From: Hetaerina americana
Lineage: Eukaryota; Arthropoda; Insecta; Odonata; Calopterygidae
Direction: 5' to 3'
Length of the DNA stretch: 64,000 bases
NCBI GenBank assembly: GCA_022747635.1
Contig: JAKTNV010000011.1
Span: 13,833,475 to 13,897,474 of the forward strand
Shown here: in pieces, positions 43,413 to 54,709 of the stretch
Numbering within the stretch: position 1 is the first letter of the stretch
Layout: every line of letters begins with the position of its first letter
The notes under the pieces: model-generated
The model's database searches: none
The model's input: the letters and a program-made list of their open reading frames with translations, nothing else
What the model was told of the DNA's origin: nothing
Made by a program: the position numbers and the translations under genes

Positions 43413-44820
43413 TTTAATTATCTCGTCTCTTTTGCTTTCGATTAATTAATGCTGAAAATTACTCCATTTGAAAATGTATCATTATATTATTATTTTGAAA
43501 ATTTCACGAAAGGGTAGTTTTCGTAGGACATTTCTATGCGTACATTTTATATTGTTTTGGAAACCATTAAACAATTTTTTCTCTTAATGTTGCCTCAGTT
43601 TTCCCGTGAATTTCGAGGCTGTGTATATTTTAGTATATATGCTAGTCGTCAGTAAGCCCTGTTTACCATACCCGTTTAAGTTGAAAATCTCTCGATATTA
43701 TGCTTTCCTCAGATAGGCACAAATTTCATGGTCGGAATGCTAACATTCTTCCGGCATTAGTGGAGCTCATCTCCATACGATGAGATTTTCGCGGTTTGAA
43801 AACCAAGGGTAACTAGAGTCTGGGAACAATTTCGCCTTATTAGCAATAAGGTCGGAGGAATATCTTACCTTCGTGTTTTGAAATAATAAAAGGGTGGAAA
43901 AATGGCGTTGTATTAGTTTCAAGTATCAAACTGCAAATGAACGATTTTACGTGGGGGAAAAAAACAAAAATAATTTGAAATTCTCACTGCTGGGATTTTC
44001 TTCCAAAGTTTTCTTGTGTTGGTATGTGCTGCTCCTTAGTAGAAAAAAGAGAAATAACTTCTTCCTTTATGTTTTCTCTTTCGGTGGTTAAAGTGCTTGT
44101 TCAAAAAGTTTCCAGTTCTTTTAATTTCACACTTATTTTTAAGGGTTCTTGAGATCTTAATAAGGAGAATGGTTGGCAACGGGGAAATTGTACCTCTCTC
44201 TTCGTTTCAATTGTCATCCGTTCGTATCTGTTATGAAGATGGAGTGTGAATTCGAATGCTCCTTTGCACTTTCCTCTCTTATGATTATCTAAGTCGCTTT
44301 CACGTAGCCAGGGCAGAATCAAAGTCTTTAAGTTTTAAGTACGAATTTCAAAGACACGGTCGTCTTAAGAAAATGGATTCCCATGGCCAAACATTTGGTG
44401 GAAATCTTTTTAATTTAAGTGTCACGAGGAGTGCATTGGTTCTCTATGTTGTTAGTTCCCATATCCTTTTAATACTTCCAGATTTTTGAAAGTTTCCCTG
44501 CAATATATCTATTCATAACAGGTAATTCGAACTTTGAGGTCACCCATTTATTTTCTTAGGACTGGGTGTAGATATCAATATGCAGTTGAGTCAAAAATAC
44601 GCAGAAAGTGTTGGCAAAGAAACGTACTAAGATAGGCTGGAAAGAAATGCACACATTCTTGTAGAGGGCGAACAAAATCAAATAGCAAGATCTGGCAAAA
44701 AGTACATTGAAGTACAATTCTTAAGTTTCAAAATCCTATATTAATTTTTCAAAATAGTCACCGTTAAGGATAAGGCTGCGGTCCGTGCGCGCGTGTGTAT
44801 GAATGTGTGTATATATGTAT
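43413..44820. other. Unassigned DNA
   Basis: No recognised gene or repeat; short frames only. Confidence 0.4.
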
Positions 44821-44825
44821 ATGTA

Positions 44826-44876
44826 ATATATATATATATATATATATAAATATTTTTATATATAAATATATATAGA
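44826..44876. repeat. (TA)n tract upstream of SINE-TA
   Basis: TA and TATAAATA units end about ten bases before the truncated SINE. Confidence 0.9.
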
Positions 44877-44884
44877 AATATTTG

Positions 44885-45076
44885 CATACGTGGGCACCTG
44901 CAGCTCCACCCAAGCTGAAGTGATTTTTCGGGTACCAGTCCTGGGAAACCATAACCGGCACAGGGAAGGAACCGGCCCCCCTACCCTGATGTGTGAATTC
45001 CACACGCCGTATAGGGCTTAGTACTGGGTTAACTCTGTCATTGTCTACTAAACCGACCTTCGGTTTGATTACTGTG
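44885..45076 (+). mobile_element. SINE-TA copy, head missing
   Basis: Starts at GGGCACCTGCAGCTCCACCC, after the tRNA-like head of the full copy. It then follows AAGTGATTTTTCGGGTACCA, CCATAACCGGCACAGGGAAG, GCCGTATAGGGCTTAGTACT and ACCTTCGGTTTGATTACTGT into (TA)n. 5' truncation is usual for LINE-mobilised copies. Confidence 0.85.
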
Positions 45077-45168
45077 TTATATATATATATATATATATAT
45101 ATATAGGTGTATATATATATAGGTATATATATATAGGTGTGTATATATATATATAGGTATATATATAT

Positions 45169-45222
<54 letters not shown>
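45075..45222. repeat. (TA)n with TATAGG interruptions
   Basis: About 150 bases. Five TATAGGT(G)TA interruptions occur in the first half, and pure TA fills the second half. It is the tail side of the SINE. Confidence 0.95.
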
Positions 45223-45224
<2 letters not shown>

Positions 45225-45654
45225 GACGACGACGACTTTCACAAATCCACGCACACGTCCATCTATTTCATACAATGATGGGTGCGTAAGAGTAAATATT
45301 TTAAGTTTTACTTTTAAAATGTATTACTTCCGTGTTACTTGATTTTTTAAGAATTGCGTTTTGTCTGAGGGAAGCCTGGCTCTGAGAGTACTCTCATCTG
45401 TCTACTTTAGTTTATCCATGCGGTCCTATGTGGGGCCTTTGTAATTCTCTAGTTGTGCCCATTAAACTTGGCTGTCTTCTAATTATCAGATAGTCTAAGT
45501 CACGCTCAACTCATGCTTACTCGTTTTTAATTAACCCAGCCGAATTTCTCTTAACCTTTTCCATATCTTTGAATTTAAATTATCCCAGATTCTTTTCCCC
45601 CAACTCCAAACGCGACCGAACCAAAGAGAATCAGCCTATTTCAATCTTAGAATG

Positions 45655-46060
45655 AGCTAAAACCAGAAATTTCACAAAACGACCACATTTGAGGAAGAAG
45701 AGCAAAGTGCTTTTCCATCATGACAACGTACCTGCTCACACTCCGGCGGTCACATTCACGAATTGCCCATCGAATGGATTGGTCACTCATCGTTTTCACC
45801 AGATCTGACCCCCAGCGACTTTTTCCTGTTTTCTAACCTTGTTAGTTTATCTTGGAGGACAGATATCCATCGGAAAAGGTGTTAATCGCCCATTTTTCGA
45901 TGAAAGACATCAACTAGTATTTGAGAGGGCTAAAAAAAGTTAGAGAATCGCTGGAAAAAAGTGCATCGACTTAAAAGGAGACTATGTTGAAAAATTAAAA
46001 CTAATTTAATGAAGAAAATGACTCTTTTATTTGTCAAGTCGGATACTCTTTTCATACTAC
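45655..46060 (+). pseudogene. Mariner transposase C-terminal half
   Basis: The frame starts abruptly with RNFTKRPHLRKKSKVLFHHD, then NVPAHTPAVTF, containing the second catalytic aspartate in the HHDN motif. A frameshift follows; residues equivalent to SPDLAPSDFFLFSNL are readable in another phase (CAGATCTGACCCCCAGCGAC). The end is ESLEKKCIDLKGDYVEKLK with a stop near 46007. GTCAAGTCGGATACTCTTTT at 46037 may be the terminal inverted repeat. The N-terminal half and first aspartate are missing. The type is closest to the irritans group. Confidence 0.75.
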
Positions 46061-46980
46061 CCTCACTTATATCAAATTTCGATTCTTTGGCGATAATTTT
46101 TTCATCGCGCACATGAAATTCCCATACCACTTTTGTATGGAATATAAATCTCCTCATGTCTGGCTGCACCATTCTTATTTCCTATCTAATGATGTGTCGC
46201 CAATTTTTTTAGTGTCCTTCCGAAAACTCGACGATATTCAGAGCGAACAATGATCGCGATCTTTTCTCGACCCTATTGTGTGTGCTAAGCGCAAAAAAAA
46301 ATTTAATAAAAAGCCTTTTGAAAACTGCTCTTCTTTGTTAAGAAAAATGGCGAGATGTAATGAAGTTTCCCTTATGCGCCTGAAAGAGTGTGGCTTGCTA
46401 ATGAAGAAATTTGAGGTAATTTATTTTTCGTCCTCGTACCCATTTTTTCATATCCTGCTCGAAAATAAAAAATGATTATTCATCGCGTTTTTCTCGACTT
46501 TAACTCCAACCGATTTACTTGACTTGGCTGAATGTGCTTTTTTTTAAATCCAAAGGAAGGATTTCAAAGAGCGTATATTTGCTGCGAACGCACCGTTGAT
46601 TATGAATCGGTAATTCAATTTTTCTTTCATTTAATTTCACGAGAGAACTCGAGGGAATACGAGAGAATATTTTATTTTAATCTCTCTCTCTCTTCTGTTA
46701 CTTTCCTTTTAATTGTTTCTCCTCTTTCGCGTACCATTCGGAATCTCTCGGTCTGAGCTAATTTTAGTGACTCAGGAGATCGTTTTCGTGATTCGCCACA
46801 TTTCACTGTGAAAGGGAATTGAAAAAAAACTCCTTTTATTTCATGTATATTATTTTACTGTACATTTCAAGAATACAGAACATTGACTCTCATGATTTTC
46901 ATGCATCGAAAATACTTTTTTGGATAATTAGCATAGCAATAGAATGGGAAATTTGAAGAAATCCTAATGGAAAACCAATT
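46061..46980. other. Unassigned DNA
   Basis: No gene recognised. CTCGAGGGAATACGAGAGAA near 46647 and (CTCT)n near 46681 are the only local features. Confidence 0.4.
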
Positions 46981-46984
46981 TGGA

Positions 46985-47725
46985 TTCAGGAAAAGCCGAA
47001 GAGCAAGACAGTTAAATACACATATGCATTTAACGAGCCATCGCATTTGGTATTCGCTGATTTGAAAAAGACCTTCGCCAACGTCGATTGGAAAAATACG
47101 CCCAAGATACCACAAAGACTTGGAATGGACCTCGATGACATAAGAATAATCCTACATCTCGACAAGAATCCAATGACAACCATGCAAATAAAAAACGGAA
47201 GGGAAATAGAAGCAAAAAAAAGGTATTATAGAAGGATGCAACTACTCGCCAAAACTACTCAACATATACTTAGAAAAGGCATTGAAAATGCACGAGGATT
47301 TGGCATCAAAGGCTTTAAGGTGATTTAAGAAATTAATCAAAGAAATTAATATGCTATATGGTGCAGATGGCATCGCAGTAGCTGCAGAAACGAGAGAGTG
47401 CCTGTAAACAATCCTGAATGCTATGGACCAAGTACTTGAGTATTATAATATGGGTATCAACAAAAATAAAATTAAAAGTGTATGGGAGAGAGAAACTGAA
47501 GGCAGATATCACATTTCGAGGAGTGGGACTAGAGCAAAGTAGAATCCTTCATCTGTTAATGCAGTATTATTTATTTTGGATGAAAAAGGTTCAACCGACG
47601 TCAAGCGAATAATAGCCAAGTCAAAGAAGGCCTTCATGAAGAACATGATACTACTATATTTAAGGAATGTTAGATGGCAAACAAGGAAGCAGTTCGTTTA
47701 AATGTCAAACGAAGACGCGCACAAG
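46985..47725 (+). pseudogene. Non-LTR reverse transcriptase remnant (third LINE family)
   Basis: The open part (47047-47328) has FADLKKTFANVDWKNTPKIP, then QRLGMDLDDIRIILHLDKNP and MTTMQIKNGREIEAKKRYYR. This corresponds to RT palm motif A (F.D..KAFD.V, with the catalytic Asp retained in FADLKK) and the following helices. After frame changes come INMLYGADGIAVAAETREC, where YGADG replaces the FADD box, then LNAMDQVLEYYNMGINKNKI and KADITFRGVGLEQ. It ends with KAFMKNMILLYLRNVRWQTR. The order matches RT motifs 3 to 7. It is inactive and is interrupted at about 47726 by the irritans-type mariner. Confidence 0.8.
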
Positions 47726-49018
47726 ATACGGGTGGTTCAATAAGTACCCGTGTTTGACAACAAAGGGCGTTCCTGAGGGAAGTATATGTTATCATCGTGT
47801 GCCGCCATCTATCAAACGACAGTGACATAAATTTCAGACTGATTTCAAGGTTAGTTTGGATTTGGCGGCCATTCGAGTAAGACGTGTTTTGTGATTTTCG
47901 CTATGATTGAAAAAGAGCAGTATCGTTCGGCAATTCGATTTTTGTTTTTGGATGGGAAGAAATTCGAGGAGATAAAAGCAAAGGTGTATGCTGTTTATGG
48001 GGACACTTCGCCATCTAGGACCACAGTTAGATATTAGTTCAATGAAATTAAACGTGGGCAAACATCTGTTTCTGATGAGGAGCGACCAGGACGCCCGGCA
48101 GACGTGGTTACCGAGGAAATCATTCAAAAAGTCCACGCTATGATTCTCGCTGATCGACAAACGAAAGTGCGCGAAGTAGCGGAGGCCGTGGGTGTGTATA
48201 CCGGAACGGCAATTAATATCTTACACGATAAGTTGGCGAATAAAAAATTGTCGGCCCGATGGGTGCCGCGATTGCTCACGGTGGACAACAAGCTGATCCG
48301 GCAGTCAACTTCGAAGCAGTGTTTGCAGCAATTTAAGCGAGATCCAAAGGTGTTTTTGCGTCGAGTTATCACTGTTTATGAAACCTGGATTCATTATTAC
48401 ACACCAGAAACTAAGCAACAATCAAATCAATGGATTTCTCCCGGTGAATCTGCTCCAAAGAAGGCGAAGATGGTCCGATCGGCCGGAAAGGTCATGGCGA
48501 CGGTTTTTTGGGATGCAAATGGCGTCATCCTCTTGGATATTTTAGAAAAAGGAAGAACGATCACTGGGAAATACTACAGTAAGTTATTAGACGGCTTTGA
48601 CAAAAAATTGAAGGAGACACGGCCGCATTTTGCGAAAAAGAAGGTGCTGTATCTCCACGATAACGCACCAGCATATTCATCCGGAGTTGTCGCCGCCATA
48701 CTGCATGAACTACGTTATGAATTGCTGCCGCACCCCCCGTATTCACCCGATCTGGCTCCCTGTGACTTTTTCTAATTCCTTAACATGAAGAAATGGCTCG
48801 CGGGAAAAAAAAATATCTCAAACGAGGAAGTTATCGCCGAGACAGAGGCGTATTCTGGAGAGTTCGACAAATCCTATTTTTGGAGGGGTTAAAAAAATGG
48901 CCGGAACGTTGGGAGAAGTGTATCTTACTAAAAGGGGACCGTGTTAAAAAATTAAAAAAATGTTTTTGAAAAAATGGTTTCTTCATTTCTAACACGGGTA
49001 CATATTGAACCGCCCGCG
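47726..49018 (+). mobile_element. Irritans-type mariner element
   Basis: Inverted ends of about 26 bases: CGGGTGGTTCAATAAGTACC at 47729 faces GGTACATATTGAACCGCCCG ending near 49016, with TA nearby on each side. The length of 1.29 kb is normal. It holds one complete but broken transposase frame and sits within the RT remnant. Confidence 0.9.
47904..48968 (+). pseudogene. Irritans-type mariner transposase, inactivated
   Basis: The start is MIEKEQYRSAIRFLFLDGKK. The helix-turn-helix regions include RTTVRY then an in-frame TAG (48035), and TKVREVAEAVGVYTGTAINI. Next come LANKKLSARWVPRLLTVDNK and FLRRVITVYETWIHYYTPET. The first catalytic aspartate of the usual xDETW block is Tyr (TAT at 48377). 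The second (LHDNAPAY, codon 48659) and third (SPDLAPCDF, codon 48764) are intact and 34 residues apart. A TAA at 48773 and a one-base loss near 48882 break the C-terminus, but MKKWLAGKKNISNEEVIAET and RWEKCILLKGDRVKKLKK remain readable. HYTPE and SAGKVMATVFWDANGVIL are typical of the irritans subfamily. Confidence 0.9.
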
Positions 49019-49169
49019 TATCACTACCATCTTTTTGGGACATGGATATGATGCGATCGTTAGCAAAAAGCTGTGAATAGTAACTGAAACTAATGTTAAA
49101 TAAAATAGTGAGTGAGGCCAAAATGGCGAACCATTTCTTTCGTCAAAATATCGAAAAAAATTTCTGCAG

Positions 49170-49960
49170 TTGGTCCAGCATCCCTTTCCTCCCTCCTGTC
49201 CTCTTTCTCTCTCCCTAACCCTTTCCGCTCCTCGAACCCCTCTCTCCCATTATGAGCCGTCCCTGATATCCCCCAAACCTTTTCCGAATTCATCCTTGCG
49301 CAAAAGGGATGAGCAGAGAGGAGAAGTAGGAGGGGATCGAAATGATATTCCAATTTACATCACACGCTCCACACGCGCGGGTGAACCTTCTCCCCCCCCC
49401 CCATCGACTCATCACACACACACACACGCCCGCACTTGGCTCCCTCTTTCCGTCGGATGGGGGAATGATTGCGGGTGGGTGAACCCGGAGGTTAAAAACG
49501 TTGGTCGGAAGGGCTGTTGTGCGTGTTGGGAGGGGGGAGAGACAGACTGATGCAGGAGAAGAGGGTGAGGGCCCCCCCACCCTTGGCCCTTCCGCCGCCT
49601 TCCCTTTGTCAACCCCTGCGAGGCATATATATAGAGAAGTGAAAGCATTCTCTACCTCCCTTCCCCTCCCCCACTGATGAGAATGTGATTCAGCGGAGGG
49701 ATTTCTCTGCTTGAGATAGAGAGAGTCTTAAGATGCCGCCTTCCTTCCATAAGGAAACACTCCCCACCACCTTTCCCACAGAGAAACCCCTTCTCCCCCT
49801 CGTCTCAAAGGAAACGCCTCCATCCCTAAACACATGTAACCACCCCCTTTCTCCCTCTCTATCCGAAATCCTCTTCTCCCCCCAACCGAGCCTCTCTAAA
49901 CTTCCCCACTCAAACGTCCCCTCGAGCTCTCGCAAAACCAACCATTGGGTACCCCACTCT
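49170..49960. repeat. C/T-rich low-complexity tract
   Basis: Repeated CTCCC, CCCCC and CACACACA words. Frames on both strands are Pro/Ser- or Gly/Arg-rich artefacts. Confidence 0.65.
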
Positions 49961-51340
49961 CCTATATGTGGCCATTTAAACATAGATGACATAGGAAATG
50001 GACCCTTATGTAGCGGTTAGGGTAGATTTTTGAATTGACACAATCAATATTTTTTTATTTTTTTGTTCTTCACCAAGCCCAAGTATCAGAGACCTTTAAT
50101 ATAAACTTTCCCTCCTTCCTCATTGACCAGGTTTCTGAGCGATACAAAAATGATGCTCCGCATGCTAAAGTTTGAAGTTTATGTATCGGTTATATATTTC
50201 TTTTTCTAGTTTTCTCCTGTATTCTCCGAGTGCAATCATGCCTAATTTTCGCGTCGTTCAATCCATTTCATGTCCTTTAATTGTGGTTATGTTTATGTCC
50301 GTTGCTTTGAGGTGCTTTCATTTCACCAACGACGTTTCATGCTTTATCGTGGATGATTTCTTGATTTGACGGACCATTTCGTTAACTACGGTCCATCGAC
50401 GGAAATGGTCGTTGGTCGAGGGACGAGACGACTATCAGTCTTGATTGCGGATACATTTTGGGACGTTGAAATCTAGAATGAACCAACAAGGCCGGCTAGA
50501 TTTTATCATATGACCAAGAAAAATGGAGCCAAAATTCATTGCGTCATTTTGTAGGACATCATTGGTCCGATTTTTTTTTAATGAATCCACGTGATTCAAA
50601 TGAAGAAAACGGGTTCATAACACGTTTCGGATTGCCAAAATCTGTCGTTGAACATATCAAAGGAAAATTTTAAAATGAACTAGAGAGAGAGCGATCAATG
50701 GACGAATTTGGATTCGGAATGATCAATAGAGGCTGAACAATAGAAAGAATCACACCAATGAAAGGCTCTAATTCCGATCACATGATCGACCGGCCAATAA
50801 GTAATCGTTTGGCATCGATAACAATAGATACTCATGTTGCAAACCTATGAAAGAATCAACATTACAGAATTACCAATCACATGATAAGCATTTTTTTTAT
50901 CTGCGCTCAATTTTCAGCACGGCGAATGCGATATATAATCGCTAATCAATGAAGTAATAGCCTTTGCAATGAACTTAAATGCATTTGATCATCGAAGTAT
51001 GAAATGTTGGTAAAATCAAACTCTTGAGTTATTATGACTTCGATACAATTTTTTTGCATGCAAATTTTCATAATATATTCCTGTAAAATCTCAAAATAAC
51101 TTGGTTTTTGGCAATTGTCCATTTAGGGTTACCAGTTATGAATAAAAAGAAACGTTTCAGACGTGATATGGTTGAATATCTTAATTAATTAAAAATTGGC
51201 AATTTTTGATTAAACAATTATGAAGCTTTTTTGTGCTCGTGAGTGATTTAGTCATAGTGTCTTAGATGTTTTTCATTCGTATTTTCTATTACTTGGAAAT
51301 TTACAAAAGTGTGAATCATTTGGAGGAATTAGATAAAATA
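49961..51340. other. Unassigned; possible Harbinger-like trace near 50582
   Basis: From 50582 an open stretch reads MNPRDSNEENGFITRFGLPK, then SVVEHIKGKF and a stop. F..RF.LP...V is reminiscent of PIF/Harbinger transposase N-termini, but nothing else supports it. Otherwise nothing is recognised. Confidence 0.2.
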
Positions 51341-51345
51341 CGTTG

Positions 51346-51399
51346 CATGTGATAGGGCATTTTACATTAAGGTATGTGATAGGGCATTTTACATGAAGT
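51346..51399 (+). repeat. 27-bp tandem duplication
   Basis: ATGTGATAGGGCATTTTACA occurs twice, 27 bases apart, with near identity, suggesting a recent slip event. Confidence 0.8.
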
Positions 51400-52317
51400 C
51401 ATGAATACTTATAATGTTGGGGGGGGACCCATGAACGACCCAACCACACCGTTTGACACGCAACTACAATTAAACTGACAGTCTTCAATCCGATTCTGAA
51501 CGAATAGTTTATCGCTTTAAAGTTATTAATCCACGAACCGGATCATTTTTAAGATCTGAGTCAGTGTGAACGGTTCACCTGGCATTCAGTTAGAAAACTT
51601 TGAAAAATAAAAGGATTTTAAATACGCCTTATTGTCTGCACAACGTTGTTCCTCGTCATCTCTCATTTTCTTTCTCTCTTGCTCCATCATCTTGATCTCA
51701 CAGTCATCTTCCCAATTTGACCTATGTCTCACAATTTCGTCCCATTGAGAACTTGCTGTGGTGAATTCTCTACGAAGTCAAACCCCCCAGGACTCCCCAA
51801 AAGTTGCACACCCCTAAAAAAAAACACATCTTCCAGGGTCGTGCTTCAAATACAGGAAGTACGAGAGGAAGTATATTAAATATGAGTATGATGTAGTGTC
51901 TACCTACGTCACAAACTTTCGATATGCATGTAGAACTGTAACGATTGTTTCTTAAAATTTGCATTCGACACAAACACAAAACACAGACCACAAAGATAAA
52001 ATAAAGGAGATAGATTCCAGTACAGATAGATACAAATGCTCATTCTTTCCCCGAACAATCAGAAATTCTAAAAGTAAGAAACCGAAGTCACTTTAAAAAT
52101 ATTAAAAACATTGAATTTAACAACTCTGAGCAAAATTAAACACTGCAAAGCTGTTAGGTATACTTTCAGATGCATGTGTATGTAAGATGTAGTTTGAGTG
52201 TTTGCATGTGTGTGTGGGGTGTAAGTGTTCTTGCATGAATGTATGCCATGTTTTTTTTTGTGGATGTATGAATTTGTGGTTCTTGCATGCGGTTTTTTTT
52301 CTTTTCTTTCTAAATTA
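51400..52317. other. Unassigned DNA
   Basis: No recognised gene, RNA or repeat. Confidence 0.4.
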
Positions 52318-52392
52318 CGGATGGTGTCCTAACACCCCCCCGCCACACGCCCTTGCGGCGGCTTGCGGGGTATTAAGTAGATGTAGATGTAG
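52318..52392 (+). repeat. Stem-loop 3' tail copy 3
   Basis: TGGTGTCCTAACACC leads to CCCCGCCACACGCCC, then TTGCGGCGGCTTGCGGGG, and TATTAAGTAGATGTAGATGT. CCCCGC pairs exactly with GCGGGG. This is the cleanest copy of the family. Confidence 0.7.
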
Positions 52393-52859
52393 AAAACAGC
52401 TTGATAATATACATGATAACATACACTGAAGAGAGAGCTGAAAGGGAAACATTGGGAGACCGAGAAAAACACCCAAAATCATGTTAAAATGTTCCTGAGA
52501 GACATTTCCAGTGTCATGGGGCCTTTCAGGCGTGGTAGACACGTCTTCGCTAGTTTATTGATGCAGGGGGAGAGAGTATTTTGAATAATTTGTAAGAGTA
52601 CGATCTATCTATTTGTCCCAGAGTAATAAATAATTTCATGTGCCTTACTTTCATAATGGATCATGTACTTTAAGACAGTGATTAAAAAACTTCCTTGAAG
52701 ATTCTGGGTACAGATTTAAGAATATACTATATTCAGGACTTTTCATCATGCAGTGGTGGAACGGGTTGGTATGGTAGATAGATAGATGGGCGAAATTGAG
52801 ACCAAATGGTCCCTTCTTCCATTTAACCCATCGTCGTATACATATTATATTAGGCATTA

Positions 52860-53112
52860 AACTTATAGTTACATTCATACGTACACATAAATACATATAG
52901 AGAGACATAAATTCATTTAGCACAGATTTGCAAATCGAAAAGAAAAAAAAGTATGTATACACACGCACATACACATACATACACATACACACATATACAT
53001 ACATATATGCATACACATACATAAATACATACATAATTACGCACATATACACCCTTACATACATACATATACATATATAAATTAAGAATACTCCTACACA
53101 TACTCAAATTAA
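52860..53112. repeat. (ACATAC)n-type microsatellite
   Basis: Imperfect ACATACATA, CACATACA and TATACATA units. The 137-codon minus-strand frame over it (Tyr/Val/Cys/Met repeats) is a microsatellite artefact. Confidence 0.85.
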
Positions 53113-53454
53113 AGGACAATACTCAAATTAAAGGCCAATGAAGATAGAGAACAATAAAATGAGGAAAGTCTAAGCAAAGAATAAGGTTTGTGGGAAAAGC
53201 TAGGGAGAGCGTGGCATTGCTCAACTAGTAAAAACCCATCCAGAAAAAACACCCACGAAGAGAAGGGGGGTGTGAAAAACCTGCGAAAGCCCTATTAATT
53301 AGAGGAAAGATACATGTAAATTGTAAAAATCATTTTTACATAGTATACATATTATTAAGTTACTGAAATTGAAATGGAGAAATTGAATACATTGATAACA
53401 CATGCGGAGTAATGAGAAGCGTAATATTTCTAAAAATAATGATGCCAACTCCCA

Positions 53455-53600
53455 CCGCTGGGTGTGGTAGCTAATGTTGTGGCTATCCGCCCTAAAGGTC
53501 CGGATTCGAATGCCGGTGTTGAAGTTTTGTTAAGATCTTCAGATCCTTACTCGTGGTGCCCTTATGAAGAGCACTAAACTGCCTATCTATTGGGACTTTG
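53455..53600 (+). mobile_element. tRNA-derived SINE, third type
   Basis: The head has GGTGTGGTAGCTAATGTTGT (A-box-like) and GGTCCGGATTCGAATGCCGG with a B box at 53502. A body of about 90 bases follows (CTTACTCGTGGTGCCCTTAT, CACTAAACTGCCTATCTATT). No clear tail. The cloverleaf does not close fully. Confidence 0.55.
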
Positions 53601-53724
53601 AATTAGATTGCCCCTTAGTGTATTTCCTTATTGCACTTGGCTATTTCCGGGCACCGAGTTTCTCTCCAACCTATTTCTCCAATTATCTGAACGGCATTGG
53701 TACACCAAATCGTTCCACCTATCC

Positions 53725-54120
53725 CTGATGGAAAACTTTGATGTGGAGCATGGACATCTGGGTCGCGGAAGCATGGTCTTTGGGGCAATATCATAGGCAT
53801 AGTTTGGAGGCATAAAATTAGGGTGAGAGGAAGAATTGTAAAGGTAAAATGGACTGAAAGGAAAACAAACGAGGAAGTGCTGCTGGGCATGGTAAGAGGG
53901 GATTTTCAAGAGAGATCTAAAGAAGGCAGCAGAAAGCTGGATGCAGAGTAGTTTTATTGGGAATGGGATGTTGAAGATGCACTGTAACATATAGATGGGA
54001 GAACGTTAGGCATACGAAGAAGGGGAAGGAATGAGATAGGTACCTGTTGGGTGGTATGAAATCAGGAAGGATGTGCAAGCAACATGTTTGCGGAATTGAA
54101 GAGGGACCTTACTTAACAAT
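53725..54120 (+). mobile_element. LINE-B 3' end fragment
   Basis: Begins with GAAAACTTTGATGTGGAGCA (RTLMWS) and continues through a broken GAETWSLGQ.HRHSLEA segment, KVKWTERKTNEEVLLGM, a frameshifted GDFQERS.KKAAE, and RTLGIRRRGRNEIG, ending near ELKRDL. The tail is not clear. Minus-strand frames are shadows. Confidence 0.75.
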
Positions 54121-54179
54121 TACTGCTTCATCTAATATTTACAATTACTTCATCACGCCAGACGTTCAGTTAGTTGTGA

Positions 54180-54362
54180 TTAATTATATATATACATATA
54201 TATAATTATATATATATACATATATATAATTATATATATATATATGTATGTATATATGTATGTATATATGTATATATGATTATATATATATTATGATTAT
54301 ATACATCATTATGTCTTATATATATTATAATTATATATATTATAATTATATATATAGAAATA
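54180..54362. repeat. (TA)n, (TATG)n and TATAATTA repeat
   Basis: Compound AT repeat up to the start of the SINE-TA copy, including repeated ATATATATACATATATATAA blocks. Confidence 0.9.
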
Positions 54363-54365
54363 TAT

Positions 54366-54646
54366 ATGTGGGTCGCGGTAGTCCAGTGGGTAGAGCGTTG
54401 GACTGCTGACCGGAGGGTCCCGGGTTCGATTTCCGGGCGAGGCACTCTGGGCACCTGCAGCTCCACCCAAGCTATGTGATTTTTCGGGTACCAGGTCTTC
54501 CTGGGAAACCATAACCGGCACAGGGAAAGGAACTGGCCCCCCTACCCTGATGTGTGTATATTCACACGCCGTATAGGGCTTAGTACTGGGTGAACTCTGC
54601 CATCACCTACCAAACCGACCTTCGGGTTGATTACTGTGGTTATGGT

Positions 54647-54650
<4 letters not shown>
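54366..54650 (+). mobile_element. SINE-TA, full-length reference copy
   Basis: The head GGGTCGCGGTAGTCCAGTGG, then GTAGAGCGTTGGACTGCTGA, carries an A-box-like block, and the B box GGTTCGATTTCC is at 54423. The body has GGGCACCTGCAGCTCCACCC, TTTTTCGGGTACCAGGTCTT, CCATAACCGGCACAGGGAAA, CGCCGTATAGGGCTTAGTAC, CTGCCATCACCTACCAAACC and GACCTTCGGGTTGATTACTG, ending at GGTTATGGT before (TA)n. About 285 bases. The acceptor arms do not pair, so it is not a tRNA gene. TA repeats lie on both sides. Confidence 0.9.

Positions 54651-54707
<57 letters not shown>
54651..54707. repeat. (TA)n tail of SINE-TA
   Basis: About 28 TA units follow the SINE body. Confidence 0.95.

Positions 54708-54709
<2 letters not shown>

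Noticed and set aside
50582..50730. PIF/Harbinger transposase
   Set aside because: Only about ten residues resemble the family and no catalytic motif or terminal repeats are present.
52651..53064. 137-codon minus-strand frame rich in Tyr, Val and Met
   Set aside because: Translation of an ACATAC microsatellite.
54371..54443. tRNA gene
   Set aside because: The B box and A-box-like block are present, but acceptor arms do not pair and the unit recurs with the same body and (TA)n tail, so it is a SINE head.
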